Made by a program: the position numbers and the translations under genes. A model generated the notes under the pieces. That model did not search any database, was not told the origin of the DNA, and was given only the letters and a program-made list of their open reading frames with translations. From Alphaproteobacteria bacterium (GTDB lineage Bacteria; Pseudomonadota; Alphaproteobacteria; Rhodospirillales; WMHbin7), in the NCBI GenBank assembly GCA_015231795.1, contig JADGAX010000001.1, forward strand, positions 1-64,000: a stretch of 64,000 nucleotides of DNA. The letters are read 5' to 3'. Positions 8,362 through 18,863 of the stretch are shown one piece after another. The number at the start of each line of letters is the position of its first letter. Positions within the stretch are counted from its first letter, which is position 1.

Positions 8362-9993
8362 TCATACTTCCTTCCGCCAAGCCAGCAGGCGTTCCATCAT
8401 GGCTTTGGTCGATGCGTCCTGACCGTCGCCGGGCTTGCCCGCCTTCAATTCCGCCAAGATCGGCTTGGCCAGTTGCTTGCCCAGTTCCACGCCCCATTGA
8501 TCGAAGCTGTTCAGGCCCCAAATCACGCCCTGCACGAAAACCTTGTGTTCATACATGGCGATCAAGGCGCCCAAGGTGGCTGGGGTCAGTTTCTTCATGG
8601 CGATGATGGTGGTGGGGCGGTTGCCGGAAAACATCTTATGGGTAAGCAGACCCTCTTCGCCGGGCTTCAACTCGGCCCGCACTTCGGCTTCGTTCTTGCC
8701 CAGCATCAAGGCCTGGGCCTGGGCCAGCGCATTGGCCATCAGCATCAGGTGATGATCGCCCAGCGGATTGTGGCTGATGGCGGGCAGAATGAAATCGCAC
8801 GAAATTTTGCGCGTGCCCTGATGGATCAACTGATGAAAGGAATGCTGGCCGTTGGTGCCCGGCTCTCCGAAAATAATGGGGCCGGTTTGCCAAGCGCAGG
8901 CCGTACCTTCGCGGGTGACGCCCTTGCCGTTGCTTTCCATGTCGAGTTGCTGAAGATAGGCGGGAAAACGGTGCAGATATTGATCATAGGGCAAGACGGC
9001 ATGGGCTGTGCAGCCTTGGATGTTGGCGTTCCAGACGCCGACCAGGGCCAGCAGCACGGGCAGGTTTTGCTCAAGCGGGGACAGGCGGAAATGCTCGTCC
9101 ATCTCGAAGGCGCCCTCAAGCAGATATTCGAAATCCTCGAAACCAATGGACAGCGCGATCGACAATCCGATGGCCGACCACAGGGAATAGCGCCCGCCCA
9201 CCCAATCCCAGAATTCGAACATGTTATTGGTGTCGATGCCGAATTCCGCCACCGCCTTGGCGTTGGTGGACAAAGCCACGAAATGCTTGGCCACCGCTTG
9301 TTTGTTGGGGGCCTTGGCCAGGAACCAGTCGCGGGCTGCAACGGCGTTGGCGATGGTTTCTTGGGTAGTGAAGGTCTTCGAGGCGATGATGAACAGCGTG
9401 GTCGCCGGGTCCAGGGGCTTTAGCACCTCGGCGGCGTGGGTGCCGTCGACATTCGAGATGAAGTGGGTGGACAGCCGCTGGTGGGCGTAGGGTTTCAGGG
9501 CTTGCGTCACCATCATCGGACCAAGATCCGAGCCGCCGATGCCGATATTGACGATGTCGGTGATGGGACGTCCGGTATAGCCCTGCCAATCGCCCGAGCG
9601 AATTTGATGGCAGAAGGTCATCATTTTCTTGAGAACGGCGTCAACGCCGTCCATGACGTTCGCGCCATCGACGATGATCGGACGATCCTCGCAATTGCGC
9701 AGCGCGATATGCAGCACGGAACGGTTCTCGGTGGTGTTGATGCGCTCGCCCTTGAACATGCGGTCGCGCCAGTCCTCAACGCCGCGCGCGCGGGCCAGAT
9801 CGCACAGAAGTTTCAGCGTCTCGTCGGTGATGCGGTTCTTGGACAGGTCGGCCAACAGGCCGACGCTTTCAAAGGTGAAGCGCTGGGCGCGGCCAGGATC
9901 GCGTTTGAATTCGTCGCGAAGATGCATCTGCTCGATGCGCCCGGCATGGGCGAACAAATCCTGCCAGGGTTTGGTGGTGTCGAGTGCGGTCAT
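8362..9993 (-). CDS. pgi: Glucose-6-phosphate isomerase
   Basis: 543 residues, full length for bacterial PGI. It interconverts glucose-6-phosphate and fructose-6-phosphate in glycolysis and gluconeogenesis. Signatures include GIGGSDLGP, the SKTFTTQET sugar-phosphate loop, and the C-terminal [15 protein letters not shown] signature with the lysine base. The gene is followed on the same strand by the hairpin pair and then mutL, and seems a separate transcription unit. The ATG at 9993 is preceded by GGGGGAG, a strong ribosome site. Confidence 0.97.
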   Translation of the reverse strand: MTALDTTKPWQDLFAHAGRIEQMHLRDEFKRDPGRAQRFTFESVGLLADLSKNRITDETLKLLCDLARARGVEDWRDRMFKGERINTTENRSVLHIALRNCEDRPIIVDGANVMDGVDAVLKKMMTFCHQIRSGDWQGYTGRPITDIVNIGIGGSDLGPMMVTQALKPYAHQRLSTHFISNVDGTHAAEVLKPLDPATTLFIIASKTFTTQETIANAVAARDWFLAKAPNKQAVAKHFVALSTNAKAVAEFGIDTNNMFEFWDWVGGRYSLWSAIGLSIALSIGFEDFEYLLEGAFEMDEHFRLSPLEQNLPVLLALVGVWNANIQGCTAHAVLPYDQYLHRFPAYLQQLDMESNGKGVTREGTACAWQTGPIIFGEPGTNGQHSFHQLIHQGTRKISCDFILPAISHNPLGDHHLMLMANALAQAQALMLGKNEAEVRAELKPGEEGLLTHKMFSGNRPTTIIAMKKLTPATLGALIAMYEHKVFVQGVIWGLNSFDQWGVELGKQLAKPILAELKAGKPGDGQDASTKAMMERLLAWRKEV

Positions 9994-10024
9994 GGCTGAA
10001 ACTCCCCCGATGTTTGGGACAAGT

Positions 10025-11335
10025 TTACAGCCCCTTGGGGTCTCCGGCTATGACCACGATCAGATTTTCTGGCTTGAAAAGGCGTTTGGCGACTCGGGCG
10101 ACGTCGGCTTTGGTCACCTTCATGACAAGCTCGTTGCGCCGATCCAGATAATCGATGCCCAGATGATCCGCCTGCACGGCAACCAGCAATCCCGCGATGT
10201 TGGCGCTGGAATCGTAGCGCAGCGGGAATGAGCCGGTCAGATAGGTTTTGGCGTCTCGCAACTCTTCTGCCGAAACGCCTTGGGCATTGAGGCGGGACAA
10301 CTCCTTGCGAACCAGCCGGATCGATTGCGCCACCTTGTCGTTGCGCGTGGCCACGCCTCCAACCCAAATGCCCGCATGGTCGTAAGGGTGCAGATAGCTG
10401 TAGGCGGAATAGGCCAGTCCGCGCTTTTCGCGGATTTCCATCATCAGGCGCGAGGAAAAACCGCCGCCGCCCAGAATATAGTTCAGCACATAGGCGGGAA
10501 ACCAGTCGGGGTCGTCGCGCTTGACGCCCGCCAGTCCGAACTGGACCACACTTTGCGGTATGGCTTTTTTCAGCACCAGGGGTTTGATGCCTTGTGCTGG
10601 GATTCCCACATCGGCAGACGGCAATGGATGGGTGACCGGTTGGGCGGGCAGGGGGCTGAAGGTGGAATCCAGCAAAGGCGCCAGTTCGGCTGGCGTGATG
10701 TCGCCCACCACGCCGAGGATCAGATTGGCGCGCCCCAGCCTTTGCGTGGCCGCGACAAGGTCTTTCCTTGTCAGGGCGGCAATGCTGTCTGGGGTGCCGT
10801 CCGAGACGCGGCCATAGGGATGGGCGGGAAAGGCGGCGGCGTACCAGCCCCGACTGACCATGGTTTGCGGGTCTTCCGACGATCTGGCCAGCCCTGCCAG
10901 AATCTGGCCTTTGATGCGCAGGATGGCGTCTTGGTCGAAACGGGGCTGAACAAGCGACAGTCGCAGCATCTCGAAAGCCTGGGCGCGGTGGCGCGACAGC
11001 GTGATCAGGCTGCCTTGCATCATGTCCATGCCCGCATTGAAGGACAGCTTGATCGACAAGTCCTCCAGCCTGCGTTGAAAGGCTTGGGAATCGTAGGGGC
11101 CAGCCCCCTCATCCAGCGTGGCGGCCATCAGGCGGGCCAACCCTTCCTTGCCCCGAGCGTCATAGGCGGCGCCGCTGTCCCGCCAGGCCATCTCAAGACT
11201 TAGGATCGGGTTGGCATGATCCTCGATCAGCCAGGCTTCGATGCCGCCCGGGCTGATGACGCGAATGGGTGGCGCCGCCAGAGCTTGGGCGGCGCTGGCG
11301 GCCAACATAAGCAGGGCTAACAAAAGACGGCGCAT
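10025..11335 (-). CDS. M16 family peptidase-like protein, HxxEH-lacking partner
   Basis: 436 residues with a signal peptide (about 1-21) and an M16 (insulinase-like) fold. The position of the zinc motif reads [13 protein letters not shown], so the HxxEH catalytic residues are absent. The glycine-rich loop [22 protein letters not shown] of M16 partners is present. This is the usual inactive, substrate-binding half of a periplasmic two-subunit M16 protease, paired with the active subunit encoded just upstream. Its ATG overlaps that gene's stop as TGATG, which implies one-to-one coupled translation. An in-frame GTG sits one codon earlier. Confidence 0.9.
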   Translation of the reverse strand: MRRLLLALLMLAASAAQALAAPPIRVISPGGIEAWLIEDHANPILSLEMAWRDSGAAYDARGKEGLARLMAATLDEGAGPYDSQAFQRRLEDLSIKLSFNAGMDMMQGSLITLSRHRAQAFEMLRLSLVQPRFDQDAILRIKGQILAGLARSSEDPQTMVSRGWYAAAFPAHPYGRVSDGTPDSIAALTRKDLVAATQRLGRANLILGVVGDITPAELAPLLDSTFSPLPAQPVTHPLPSADVGIPAQGIKPLVLKKAIPQSVVQFGLAGVKRDDPDWFPAYVLNYILGGGGFSSRLMMEIREKRGLAYSAYSYLHPYDHAGIWVGGVATRNDKVAQSIRLVRKELSRLNAQGVSAEELRDAKTYLTGSFPLRYDSSANIAGLLVAVQADHLGIDYLDRRNELVMKVTKADVARVAKRLFKPENLIVVIAGDPKGL

Positions 11336-12663
11336 CACATGCCCTCTCCCAGCAGGCGACCGGTAACCGCCGCCTTGGGCGTCAGCACGGCGCGCAGGGC
11401 GGCATTCACCTGATCGGCGGTGACTTCCGCTATCCGTTCGGGCCAGTTCTCGACTTGGTTGATGCTCTGGCCGGTGCCCAGCGCCCGGCCCAGCGCATAG
11501 GCGCCGCCAGAAAGGGAATCACGGGCATAGACGGCGGCATCGATCAGGCGGGTCTTGGCCCTGGCGACTTCCTGTTCGCTAACGCCGCCATCGATCAAGC
11601 GGGCGATTTCCGCTTCCATGGCCTCTTCCAGCCTTGCCATCGGGATGCCGGGATTGGGCGACGCGTAGAAGCCGAATTCGGAATAGTCGTATCGATCTGC
11701 GGAATAGGAGGCTCCCGCCGAGGCGGCCAGCTTCTGACGCACGACCAGACTTTCGTAGAAACGCGACGTGGCGCCGCCCGCCAGAATGGTTTCCAGAACT
11801 TCCAGCGCGTAGCTCTGGCGTTCGGGGTCCAGGCGGCGCGAGGGAGCGCGGTATTCGCGCAGCCACAGCGGCTGCTTGACGGATTTGTCGCGCAACTCGA
11901 CGGTCTTGGGGCCGGTTGGAGGCGGCTCGACGGCCCGTTCGCGCTTGGGCAGGGGGCTGGCCGGGATGGGGGCGTAATAGGTTTCGGCCAAGCCCAGAAC
12001 CTGCTGCGCCGTCACGTCGCCCGCCACGATCAGAATGGCGTTGTTGGGCGCGTACCAGCGTTGATAGAAGGCCTTCAGGTCCTTGGGCGTGATCGCCTTG
12101 ATGTCGCGTTCCCAGCCGATGACCGGGTTGCGATAAGGATGAACGGCAAATTGTTCAGGCCCCATTTTCTCGCGAAGGCGCGAGGCGGGTTCATTGTCGG
12201 TGCGGGTGCGCCGCTCTTCCAGCACCACTTGGCGTTCGGTCTCGATCAGCTTGGGATCGAGCGTCAGATTCGCCATGCGGTCGGATTCCATCTTCATCAC
12301 CAGCTCCAGCCGGTCGGCCGAAACATTCTGGTAATAGGCCGTGAAGTCGGAACCGGTGAAGGCGTTGTCGCGCCCGCCGTTCCTGGCCACGATTTTCGAG
12401 AACTGGCCCGGCTGCAAATTCTTGGTGCCCTTGAACATCAGATGCTCAAGCAGGTGCGGCATGCCCGACTGGCCATCCGGCGCATCGGCGTCGCCCACCT
12501 TGTACCAGACCATATGCGTCACGATGGGCGCGCGGCGATTCTGGATCACCACCACCTGAAGTCCGTTGGCCAGTTGAAAGCTTTCGGGATTGAAGACGGC
12601 GGCCCCAACAGGAACGGGCGCCAGGAGCAACGAGACCAGGATCAGGGCAAGACGGCGTTTCAT
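11335..12663 (-). CDS. M16 family zinc metallopeptidase, catalytic subunit
   Basis: 442 residues with a signal peptide (about 1-21). The zinc-binding motif HLLEH (H70, E73, H74) is intact, followed by FKGT as in pitrilysin/processing-peptidase relatives. It should be a periplasmic or membrane-associated protease that degrades small peptides or misfolded fragments, working as a heterodimer with the HxxEH-lacking subunit next in the operon. It lies 50 nt downstream of the DUF3035 gene in the ribF-ileS-lspA transcription direction. Confidence 0.92.
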   Translation of the reverse strand: MKRRLALILVSLLLAPVPVGAAVFNPESFQLANGLQVVVIQNRRAPIVTHMVWYKVGDADAPDGQSGMPHLLEHLMFKGTKNLQPGQFSKIVARNGGRDNAFTGSDFTAYYQNVSADRLELVMKMESDRMANLTLDPKLIETERQVVLEERRTRTDNEPASRLREKMGPEQFAVHPYRNPVIGWERDIKAITPKDLKAFYQRWYAPNNAILIVAGDVTAQQVLGLAETYYAPIPASPLPKRERAVEPPPTGPKTVELRDKSVKQPLWLREYRAPSRRLDPERQSYALEVLETILAGGATSRFYESLVVRQKLAASAGASYSADRYDYSEFGFYASPNPGIPMARLEEAMEAEIARLIDGGVSEQEVARAKTRLIDAAVYARDSLSGGAYALGRALGTGQSINQVENWPERIAEVTADQVNAALRAVLTPKAAVTGRLLGEGM

Positions 12664-12712
12664 GTCACAGGCTATATAGGCAAGGGCATGCCGCCAGCCA
12701 AGAGGCGCATCG

Positions 12713-13297
12713 TCAATCGAAGATGCCTTCGAGGATGGCCTTGTGCCTGCGCTTGATCAATGGCGTGCTGCCGTCGCCCATATCCTTGCCCAAGGCTTGG
12801 TTTTCGCGAATGCGCTGGCTTTCCTGCTTGGGGTCCAGGGCTTCGGAATATTCGTTGGGCTTGCCCCAGAACATCAGCTTGTCGGTGAAGGCCTTGTCGG
12901 CCTCGGCCAGATTCGAGCTTTCCTCGTTCACAAGCTGGCGGATGTTGGGCGTGATCTCCGCCGCACCGGCGCTTTTCAGCACCGTCATTTCGCCTTGGGT
13001 GCGCGCCCCAGTCAGCAAAGGCTGCGTGGCCTTCAACTGGGTGCGTCCGCCCAGAATGGCTTGGCGGGCCTGCTCGCTGGTCGAGCCTTCCTGCGGGCGC
13101 GTGGCACCCGGCTGCGGCGGGCGCAGCGAATAATCGGGCGGCATGCTGAGGGGCGCTCGGTTCAGCACGGCGAATTCGTCGGGCGGCGCCTTTTCAAGGC
13201 CGATCTGGCGGCGGGCTTCGCCGCAGCCGGAAAGGGCCACGGCAAAGGCGGCGGCCAGGAAGAGACGGGCGATGGGCAAACGGGTCTGGTTCATCAT
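12713..13297 (-). CDS. DUF3035 lipoprotein
   Basis: 194 residues. A signal peptide ends in the lipobox LSGC, so it should be lipid-modified. The DUF3035 signature DEFAVLNRAPLSMPPDYSLRPP is clear, and the rest is low-complexity and charged. Function is unknown; the family is nearly confined to alphaproteobacteria and often lies beside lspA. The ATG at 13297 overlaps the lspA stop (ATGA), and a second ATG follows immediately. Confidence 0.85.
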   Translation of the reverse strand: MMNQTRLPIARLFLAAAFAVALSGCGEARRQIGLEKAPPDEFAVLNRAPLSMPPDYSLRPPQPGATRPQEGSTSEQARQAILGGRTQLKATQPLLTGARTQGEMTVLKSAGAAEITPNIRQLVNEESSNLAEADKAFTDKLMFWGKPNEYSEALDPKQESQRIRENQALGKDMGDGSTPLIKRRHKAILEGIFD

Positions 13298-13788
13298 CCC
13301 TCTTTTTTAGGCGATTCCTGTCCAGCAAACAAGGAGTCCCATACAAGCATGATTGCCCCTACGGAAATTCCCGAATCGGCGACATTGAAGGCGGGCCAGT
13401 AGTAACTGTCTAGATGGAAATACAAAAAGTCGGCCACCGCCCCGAAGCGGATGCGGTCGATGACGTTGCCCAAGGCCCCCCCCACGATCAGTCCGATGGC
13501 CAGGGGAACCCAGCGTCCGTTCGATTTCCATAACCAATTCAACAGGAAAGCCGAGATGGCGAGGGCCAGAAGCGACAAGACGGGCGCGTTCCAGGGCGAG
13601 TCTTGGTTGAACATCCCGAAGCTGACGCCCTTGTTCCAAGCCATGACGATGTCAAGGAACGGCCCCAGCACGATCACCTGGGGCGGGTTCATCACATGTT
13701 CGACGATGGCCCATTTACTGGCCTGATCGAGGATCAGGACCAAAAGGGCGATCGCCAAGCCAAGGCGGACGGGGGGGCGGAACGTCAT
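13294..13788 (-). CDS. lspA: Lipoprotein signal peptidase (signal peptidase II)
   Basis: 164 residues with four membrane helices. The two catalytic aspartates sit in the conserved boxes GNVIDR and FNVADSGI. It cleaves prolipoproteins after diacylglyceryl transfer, in the inner membrane; the downstream DUF3035 lipoprotein is a likely client. The ATG at 13788 overlaps the ileS stop by ATGA, so the start is set by coupling. Confidence 0.96.
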   Translation of the reverse strand: MTFRPPVRLGLAIALLVLILDQASKWAIVEHVMNPPQVIVLGPFLDIVMAWNKGVSFGMFNQDSPWNAPVLSLLALAISAFLLNWLWKSNGRWVPLAIGLIVGGALGNVIDRIRFGAVADFLYFHLDSYYWPAFNVADSGISVGAIMLVWDSLFAGQESPKKEG

Positions 13789-16565
13789 GCCAGCCGGTCC
13801 ACCGCGCTGGCGCAGCGCCCGCACACCTCGTCATGGCCCGCATGGGCGCCGACGTCGGGCAATACTTTCCAGCAGCGCTGGCATTTCTTGCCCTCCGAGA
13901 GGGCGGGAATCACGCCAACGCCTTGCAGATCGGCAAGCGCGAAAGCGCCATCCGGCACGGCATCGACAACGATTTTGATGTCGGACGTGATCGACACCTC
14001 GGCCATATCCACGCCCTCGACGCTTTTCGCCAGTTCGGGCGTGAGATACAAGATGGGGGCGGCCTGAAGGCTGGAGCCGATGCGCTTGGCCGCGCGTTCC
14101 TGCTCAAGCGCGCCGGTCAGCACGCGGCGCAGATTGCGCACCGCATCCCAGCGCTTGGCCAGCGCCTCGTTTCGCCAGACATGGGGAATTTCCGGGAAGT
14201 TGCGCAGATGCACGCTCTCATCCTCGCCGGGATTGCGGGACAGCCAAGCTTCTTCCGCCGTAAAGCAGACGAAAGGAGCCAGCCAAGCCGTCAGGCAATC
14301 ATACAGCGTTTCCAGCACGGTGCGGCAGGCGCGCCGCTTGGCGTCCGACGGATGATCGCAATAGAGCGAGTCTTTGCGAATGTCGAAATAGAAGGCCGAC
14401 AGATCGACGGTGCAGAAATTATGCAGCTCGGTGAACATCGGATGGAAGACGAAACTGTCGCAAGCGCCGCGGACATGCTTGTCCATCTCGTAGATGCGAT
14501 GCAGCACCCAACGTTCCAACTCGGGCATGGCGTCGGCTTCAACCCGTTCGGCGGGGGTGAAGCCGTCCAACGCGCCCAAGAGATAGCGCAGCGTGTTGCG
14601 CAGACGCCGGTAGACGTCCACCTGCTGCTTCAAGATTTCAGGCCCGATGCGCAGGTCCAGCGACGTGTCGGACGAGGCCACCCACAAGCGCAGAATGTCG
14701 GCCCCCGATTTGGCGACCACTTCTTGCGGGGCGACCACATTGCCCAGCGACTTGCTCATCTTGCGGCCCTGCTCGTCGAGTACGAAGCCATGGGTGAGAA
14801 CCGCATCATAAGGGGCGCGGCCACGCGTGCCGCAGGCTTCCAGCAGCGATGAATGGAACCAGCCGCGATGCTGGTCAGACCCTTCCAGATACAGCGAGGC
14901 GGGCCATTGCAAGTCCCAAGGACCGTTCTCGCAGACGAAGGCGTGGGTGCTTCCAGAATCGAACCAGACATCCAGAATATCGCTGACGCGATCATAGTCG
15001 GCGGCGTCGTAGTCGGGGGCCAGGAAATAGCTGGGATCGCGGGCGAACCAAGCATCCGATCCTTCGGCCTTGAAGGTGTCGACGACGCGCTTCATCACCC
15101 GCTCGTCCTTCAGCAACTCGCCGGTTTTCTTGTTGGTGAAGACGGCGATGGGCACGCCCCAGGCGCGTTGGCGGGAAACGCACCAGTCGGGGCGCTGCTC
15201 GATCATGGCGCCGATGCGGTTGCGCCCGGCATCGGGCACGAAGCGGGTGGCGTCGATGGCGGCCAAGGCCTTCTTGCGCAGATCGTTCGTCTCCATCGAG
15301 ATGAACCATTGCGGCGTGGTGCGGAAGATCAGCGGCGCTTTCGAACGCCAGGAATGCGGATAGGAATGGACCAGCTTGCCATGGGCCAGCAAAGCGCCAA
15401 CCTTTTGCATGGCCTCGATCACCGGTCCATGCGCCTTGAAGACATGCAAGCCCGCGAACATCGGCACATGCTCGCGGTAAGTGCCGTCGTCAGCCACGGT
15501 TTCCGGCACTTCGATATGATGGGCGCGGCCCAGATGCCAGTCGTCCTCGCCGTGGCCGGGTGCTATATGCACAAAGCCTGTGCCCTGCTCGGTGGTGACG
15601 AAATCACCCGCCAGCAAAGGCACGTCGTAATCATAACCTTGGCCGCGCCAGGGATGGGCGCAGACGGTGCCCGCCATATCTGCCCCCTTGAATTCGCCGA
15701 TTACCTTGTGGCTTTCCAGTTTGCAATCCTGGACCACTTGTTCCAACAGCTCCTTCGCCACCACGATCTTGGCGCTGCCGATATCGACCAGCACGTAATC
15801 GATCTCCGCCCCATAGGCGATGGCGCGGTTGCCGGGCATGGTCCAGGGCGTCGTCGTCCAGATGACGATCTTGGCCCCTTCCAATTCGGGACGGCTGGCT
15901 TTCACCACTGGGAACGCCACCCAGATAGTGTGGCTGGTATGGTCGTGATATTCGACTTCGGCCTCGGCCAGCGCGGTTTTTTCGACCACGCTCCACATGA
16001 CGGGCTTGGCCCCCTTGTACAACCCGCCATTCAGCGCGAATTTCCAGATTTCGGCGGCGATGGCGGCTTCGGCTTCGAAGGACATGGTGGAATAGGGCCG
16101 GTCCCAGTCGCCTTCGCAGCCCAGTCGCTTGAATTCTTCCCGCTGCACGTCCAGCCAATGGGCCGCGAAGCTGCGGCATTCGGCGCGGAACTGCACGATG
16201 GGCACCTGATCCTTGTCCTTGCCCGCCTCGCGGTATTTTTCCTCGATCTTCCATTCGATGGGCAGGCCGTGGCAATCCCAGCCCGGCACGTAATTGGCAT
16301 CCTTGCCCATCATCTGCTGGCCGCGATTGATGATGTCCTTCAGAATTTTGTTCAGCGCATGGCCGATATGCAGATGCCCGTTGGCATAGGGCGGGCCGTC
16401 ATGCAGCACGAACTTTTCCCGGCCCTTCGATGTTTCTCGCAGACGCTTGAACAAGTCCATCTTCCGCCAGCGTTCCAGCAGGTCGGGTTCGCGTTCGGGC
16501 AGGCCAGCCTTCATCGGAAAGTCGGTCTTGGGCAGGAAAACAGTGCTTTTGTAGTCGCGGGTCAT
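13785..16565 (-). CDS. ileS: Isoleucyl-tRNA synthetase
   Basis: 926 residues, full length. The class I signatures are visible as PPYANGHLHIGHA (HIGH) and GRKMSKSLGN (KMSKS). The CP1 editing region lies between them, and a C-terminal zinc finger is formed by C-x2-C and C-x2-C (KCQRCW and VCGRCA). It charges tRNA-Ile and edits valine. The ATG at 16565 overlaps the ribF stop (ATGA); the longer in-frame extension upstream is only a shadow of ribF. Confidence 0.97.
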   Translation of the reverse strand: MTRDYKSTVFLPKTDFPMKAGLPEREPDLLERWRKMDLFKRLRETSKGREKFVLHDGPPYANGHLHIGHALNKILKDIINRGQQMMGKDANYVPGWDCHGLPIEWKIEEKYREAGKDKDQVPIVQFRAECRSFAAHWLDVQREEFKRLGCEGDWDRPYSTMSFEAEAAIAAEIWKFALNGGLYKGAKPVMWSVVEKTALAEAEVEYHDHTSHTIWVAFPVVKASRPELEGAKIVIWTTTPWTMPGNRAIAYGAEIDYVLVDIGSAKIVVAKELLEQVVQDCKLESHKVIGEFKGADMAGTVCAHPWRGQGYDYDVPLLAGDFVTTEQGTGFVHIAPGHGEDDWHLGRAHHIEVPETVADDGTYREHVPMFAGLHVFKAHGPVIEAMQKVGALLAHGKLVHSYPHSWRSKAPLIFRTTPQWFISMETNDLRKKALAAIDATRFVPDAGRNRIGAMIEQRPDWCVSRQRAWGVPIAVFTNKKTGELLKDERVMKRVVDTFKAEGSDAWFARDPSYFLAPDYDAADYDRVSDILDVWFDSGSTHAFVCENGPWDLQWPASLYLEGSDQHRGWFHSSLLEACGTRGRAPYDAVLTHGFVLDEQGRKMSKSLGNVVAPQEVVAKSGADILRLWVASSDTSLDLRIGPEILKQQVDVYRRLRNTLRYLLGALDGFTPAERVEADAMPELERWVLHRIYEMDKHVRGACDSFVFHPMFTELHNFCTVDLSAFYFDIRKDSLYCDHPSDAKRRACRTVLETLYDCLTAWLAPFVCFTAEEAWLSRNPGEDESVHLRNFPEIPHVWRNEALAKRWDAVRNLRRVLTGALEQERAAKRIGSSLQAAPILYLTPELAKSVEGVDMAEVSITSDIKIVVDAVPDGAFALADLQGVGVIPALSEGKKCQRCWKVLPDVGAHAGHDEVCGRCASAVDRLA

Positions 16566-17554
16566 GTTGAACTCTTCAAGGAAGGGGACGGTGCGTGTTT
16601 GGGCGGCACGTCCGGTGTCTGTTCCAGAATGTTGCGGGCTTGGGCGACGTCTTGGGCGATCTGGGCCTTCAGGGCCTCCAGACTGTCGAAGCGCCGCTCG
16701 GGGCGCAAGTGGCCGATCAGGCGCACGCGCAAATGCTTGCCATACAGGTCTTGCTTGCAGTCGAACAGGTGGACTTCGAACACCTGCTCGTCCTTGTCGG
16801 TGACGGTGGGGCGCTTGCCGAAGTTGGCGACGCCGTTCACCCAGCGGGTGGCGTCGCCCATGTCGATGCCCGCCCGGACGGCGTAAGCGCCGGTGGCGGG
16901 AGCCAGAACGCCCTGCGGCTTCAGATTGGCCGTGGGAAAACCCATGCCGCTGCCCTTGGCCTGTCCATGCTCGATACGGCCCTCGATTTCCCACCAATGG
17001 CCCAACAGGGCGGCGGCATCGCCGGGGCGGCCCTCGGACAGGGCGGCCCGCACGGCGGTCGACGAATAAAGCCCGCTCTCGCCGCTGACCGGCTGCACGC
17101 TGGTGACGGCAAAGCCGAATTGCCCTCCCAATTTTTGCAACAAGGCGACATTGCCTTCCCGGTTCTTTCCAAATTCGAAATCATAGCCCACCACGACATG
17201 GCGCGCCTTCAGGCCATCGACCAAGGTTTTCAGGACGAATTCCTGCGGGGTGAGTTGGGCGAAGTCGCGGTCGAAATGCTGAACAAACAGGAAATCGACG
17301 TCCAGCGCCTCGATCAGGCGGGCCTTGATGCGCAGCGGCGTTAAGCGGAAGGGATTGGAGTGAGTGCCGAACACTTCCCTGGGATGCGGCTCGAAGGTCA
17401 GAACGCCCAGGGGCGTTTCATCGGCCATGGCCAGCCCGCAGGCGGCGCCGATCACCGCCTGATGCCCCCGATGCACCCCATCGAAATTGCCAATCGCCAC
17501 CACGGCGCCTTTGGCGTCGTCGGGCAGATCGGCTGAATGGCGGTACAGGCGCAT
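16562..17554 (-). CDS. ribF: Bifunctional riboflavin kinase / FAD synthetase
   Basis: 330 residues. The N-terminal nucleotidyltransferase domain has GNFDGVHRGH, and the C-terminal riboflavin kinase domain has GMGFPTANL and an FxVHLFD segment. It converts riboflavin to FMN and then FAD in the cytosol. It is the first gene of the minus-strand run ribF-ileS-lspA-DUF3035-M16-M16, an order common in alphaproteobacteria. Confidence 0.96.
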   Translation of the reverse strand: MRLYRHSADLPDDAKGAVVAIGNFDGVHRGHQAVIGAACGLAMADETPLGVLTFEPHPREVFGTHSNPFRLTPLRIKARLIEALDVDFLFVQHFDRDFAQLTPQEFVLKTLVDGLKARHVVVGYDFEFGKNREGNVALLQKLGGQFGFAVTSVQPVSGESGLYSSTAVRAALSEGRPGDAAALLGHWWEIEGRIEHGQAKGSGMGFPTANLKPQGVLAPATGAYAVRAGIDMGDATRWVNGVANFGKRPTVTDKDEQVFEVHLFDCKQDLYGKHLRVRLIGHLRPERRFDSLEALKAQIAQDVAQARNILEQTPDVPPKHAPSPSLKSST

Positions 17555-17648
17555 TGTTCGTCCAGGCTTTGCGGGAAAAAACGGGAAGAGAAGGGTTATC
17601 CGATGCCAAGCCGGGACGCAACGGGATTTGAAAGATTATTACCTGAAA

Positions 17649-18092
17649 TCACCCTCTTTTGGGGATCAGGACCTCGGCTTCGCCATCGATGACCACCGTA
17701 TCGCCGCAATGGCAGGTGGTTTTCAGCTTCAAACGGCGCTTCTCGGGGATCAGTTCCGTCACTTCGACCCTGGCGGTCACCGTGTCGCCGATGCGCACCG
17801 GAGCCTTGAAACGCAAAGATTGGCTGACATAGATGCAACCCGGGCCGGGCAATTTGGTGCCGATGACGGTGGATATGAATCCGGCCGACAGCATGCCGTG
17901 GGCGATGCGGGTCTTGAACATGGTGGGTTTGGCGAAATCCTCGTTCAGGTGAACGGGGTTGGTGTCGCCCGAGACGGCGGCGAAAGTCAGGATGTCGGCC
18001 TCGGTCACGGTCTTGCCGAAGATAGCCGTTTGGCCCGGCTTGATCTCGTCGAAGTCGAATCCTTGCAGGTCCTTGATGTCGATGGCGCTCAT
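17649..18092 (-). CDS. MaoC-like (R)-specific enoyl-CoA hydratase
   Basis: 147 residues, a single hot-dog domain. The hydratase 2 motif is intact: an Asp in [11 protein letters not shown] and a His in [10 protein letters not shown]. This matches PhaJ-type enzymes that hydrate trans-2-enoyl-CoA to (R)-3-hydroxyacyl-CoA and feed beta-oxidation intermediates to polyhydroxyalkanoate. No PHA gene is in the window, so the metabolic role is inferred from family only. Its ATG overlaps the stop of the upstream sirtuin gene. Confidence 0.88.
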   Translation of the reverse strand: MSAIDIKDLQGFDFDEIKPGQTAIFGKTVTEADILTFAAVSGDTNPVHLNEDFAKPTMFKTRIAHGMLSAGFISTVIGTKLPGPGCIYVSQSLRFKAPVRIGDTVTARVEVTELIPEKRRLKLKTTCHCGDTVVIDGEAEVLIPKRG

Positions 18093-18814
18093 GTTGCGGT
18101 CTCCTTCTCTTGTTTTGTGAGCAGTCGATTGACGTAGTCGGGCACGATCCGGCTGGCCGGGCCGTGGATGCGTTCGGCAAAACGGCTGGCCCCTTCGGAA
18201 GGTTCCAGATTCAATTCAACCGTATGGGCTTGGCCGAATCTGCGCACCTCGGCCACGAAACCGGCGGCGGGGTAGACATTGCCCGATGTGCCGATCGAGA
18301 CGAACAGGTCGCAGGCCGCCAGTTCGGCGTAGATGCGCTCCATCTCAAGCGGCATTTCGCCGAACCACACGACATGGGGCCTAAGGCCGCCCTCGCGGGC
18401 GCAGGCCGGGCAGGGGGTGCGGGTTTCGATGTCTTGCGTCCATCCCAGAACCGACCCACACATGCCGCAACGCGTCTTCAGCATTTCACCATGCATGTGA
18501 ATCACGTTTTTCGAGCCTGCCCGCTCGTGCAGATCGTCGATATTCTGGGTCACCGTCAGAACCCTGAAGTCGTCATGCCGTTCCAGCCGGGCCAGCGCCT
18601 CATGCGCCGGATTGGGCTTGATGGCCGGGTCTTGCAACTGGCGGCGACGAGCATTGTAGAAGTCATGGACCAGCTTGGGATTGGCGGCAAACCCCTCGGG
18701 CGTCGCCACGTCCTCCAGGCGCACCTTCGACCAGATGCCGTCCGCGTCACGGAAGGTATCCAACCCGGATTCCTTGGAAATCCCCGCGCCGGTCAGGATG
18801 ACGATGCGTTTCAT
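18089..18814 (-). CDS. cobB: Sirtuin NAD-dependent protein deacylase
   Basis: 241 residues. Rossmann [15 protein letters not shown], the TQNIDD loop, the catalytic histidine in HMHGE (H108) and a four-cysteine zinc ribbon (CGMC, CPAC) are all present. Y53 and R56 in FYNARRRQL match the Y-x2-R pair that recognises succinyl or malonyl lysine in class III sirtuins such as E. coli CobB and SIRT5, so desuccinylase as well as deacetylase activity is likely. It starts an operon with the MaoC hydratase (ATGA overlap). The ATG at 18814 is selected as the first codon of the [11 protein letters not shown] core. Confidence 0.93.
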   Translation of the reverse strand: MKRIVILTGAGISKESGLDTFRDADGIWSKVRLEDVATPEGFAANPKLVHDFYNARRRQLQDPAIKPNPAHEALARLERHDDFRVLTVTQNIDDLHERAGSKNVIHMHGEMLKTRCGMCGSVLGWTQDIETRTPCPACAREGGLRPHVVWFGEMPLEMERIYAELAACDLFVSIGTSGNVYPAAGFVAEVRRFGQAHTVELNLEPSEGASRFAERIHGPASRIVPDYVNRLLTKQEKETAT

Positions 18815-18863
18815 TGCCGGGCATGATACCGTCCGGGCGCGTTTGACGTAAAGGGAAAGCGGC

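Noticed and set aside
14853-16886. A 677-codon plus-strand frame antisense to ileS
   Set aside because: It is the mirror of a conserved tRNA synthetase in a G+C-rich genome and shows no domain.
16566-16997. 144-codon N-terminal extension of the ileS frame
   Set aside because: It lies wholly inside ribF in another frame, and the ATG at 16565 is coupled to the ribF stop.
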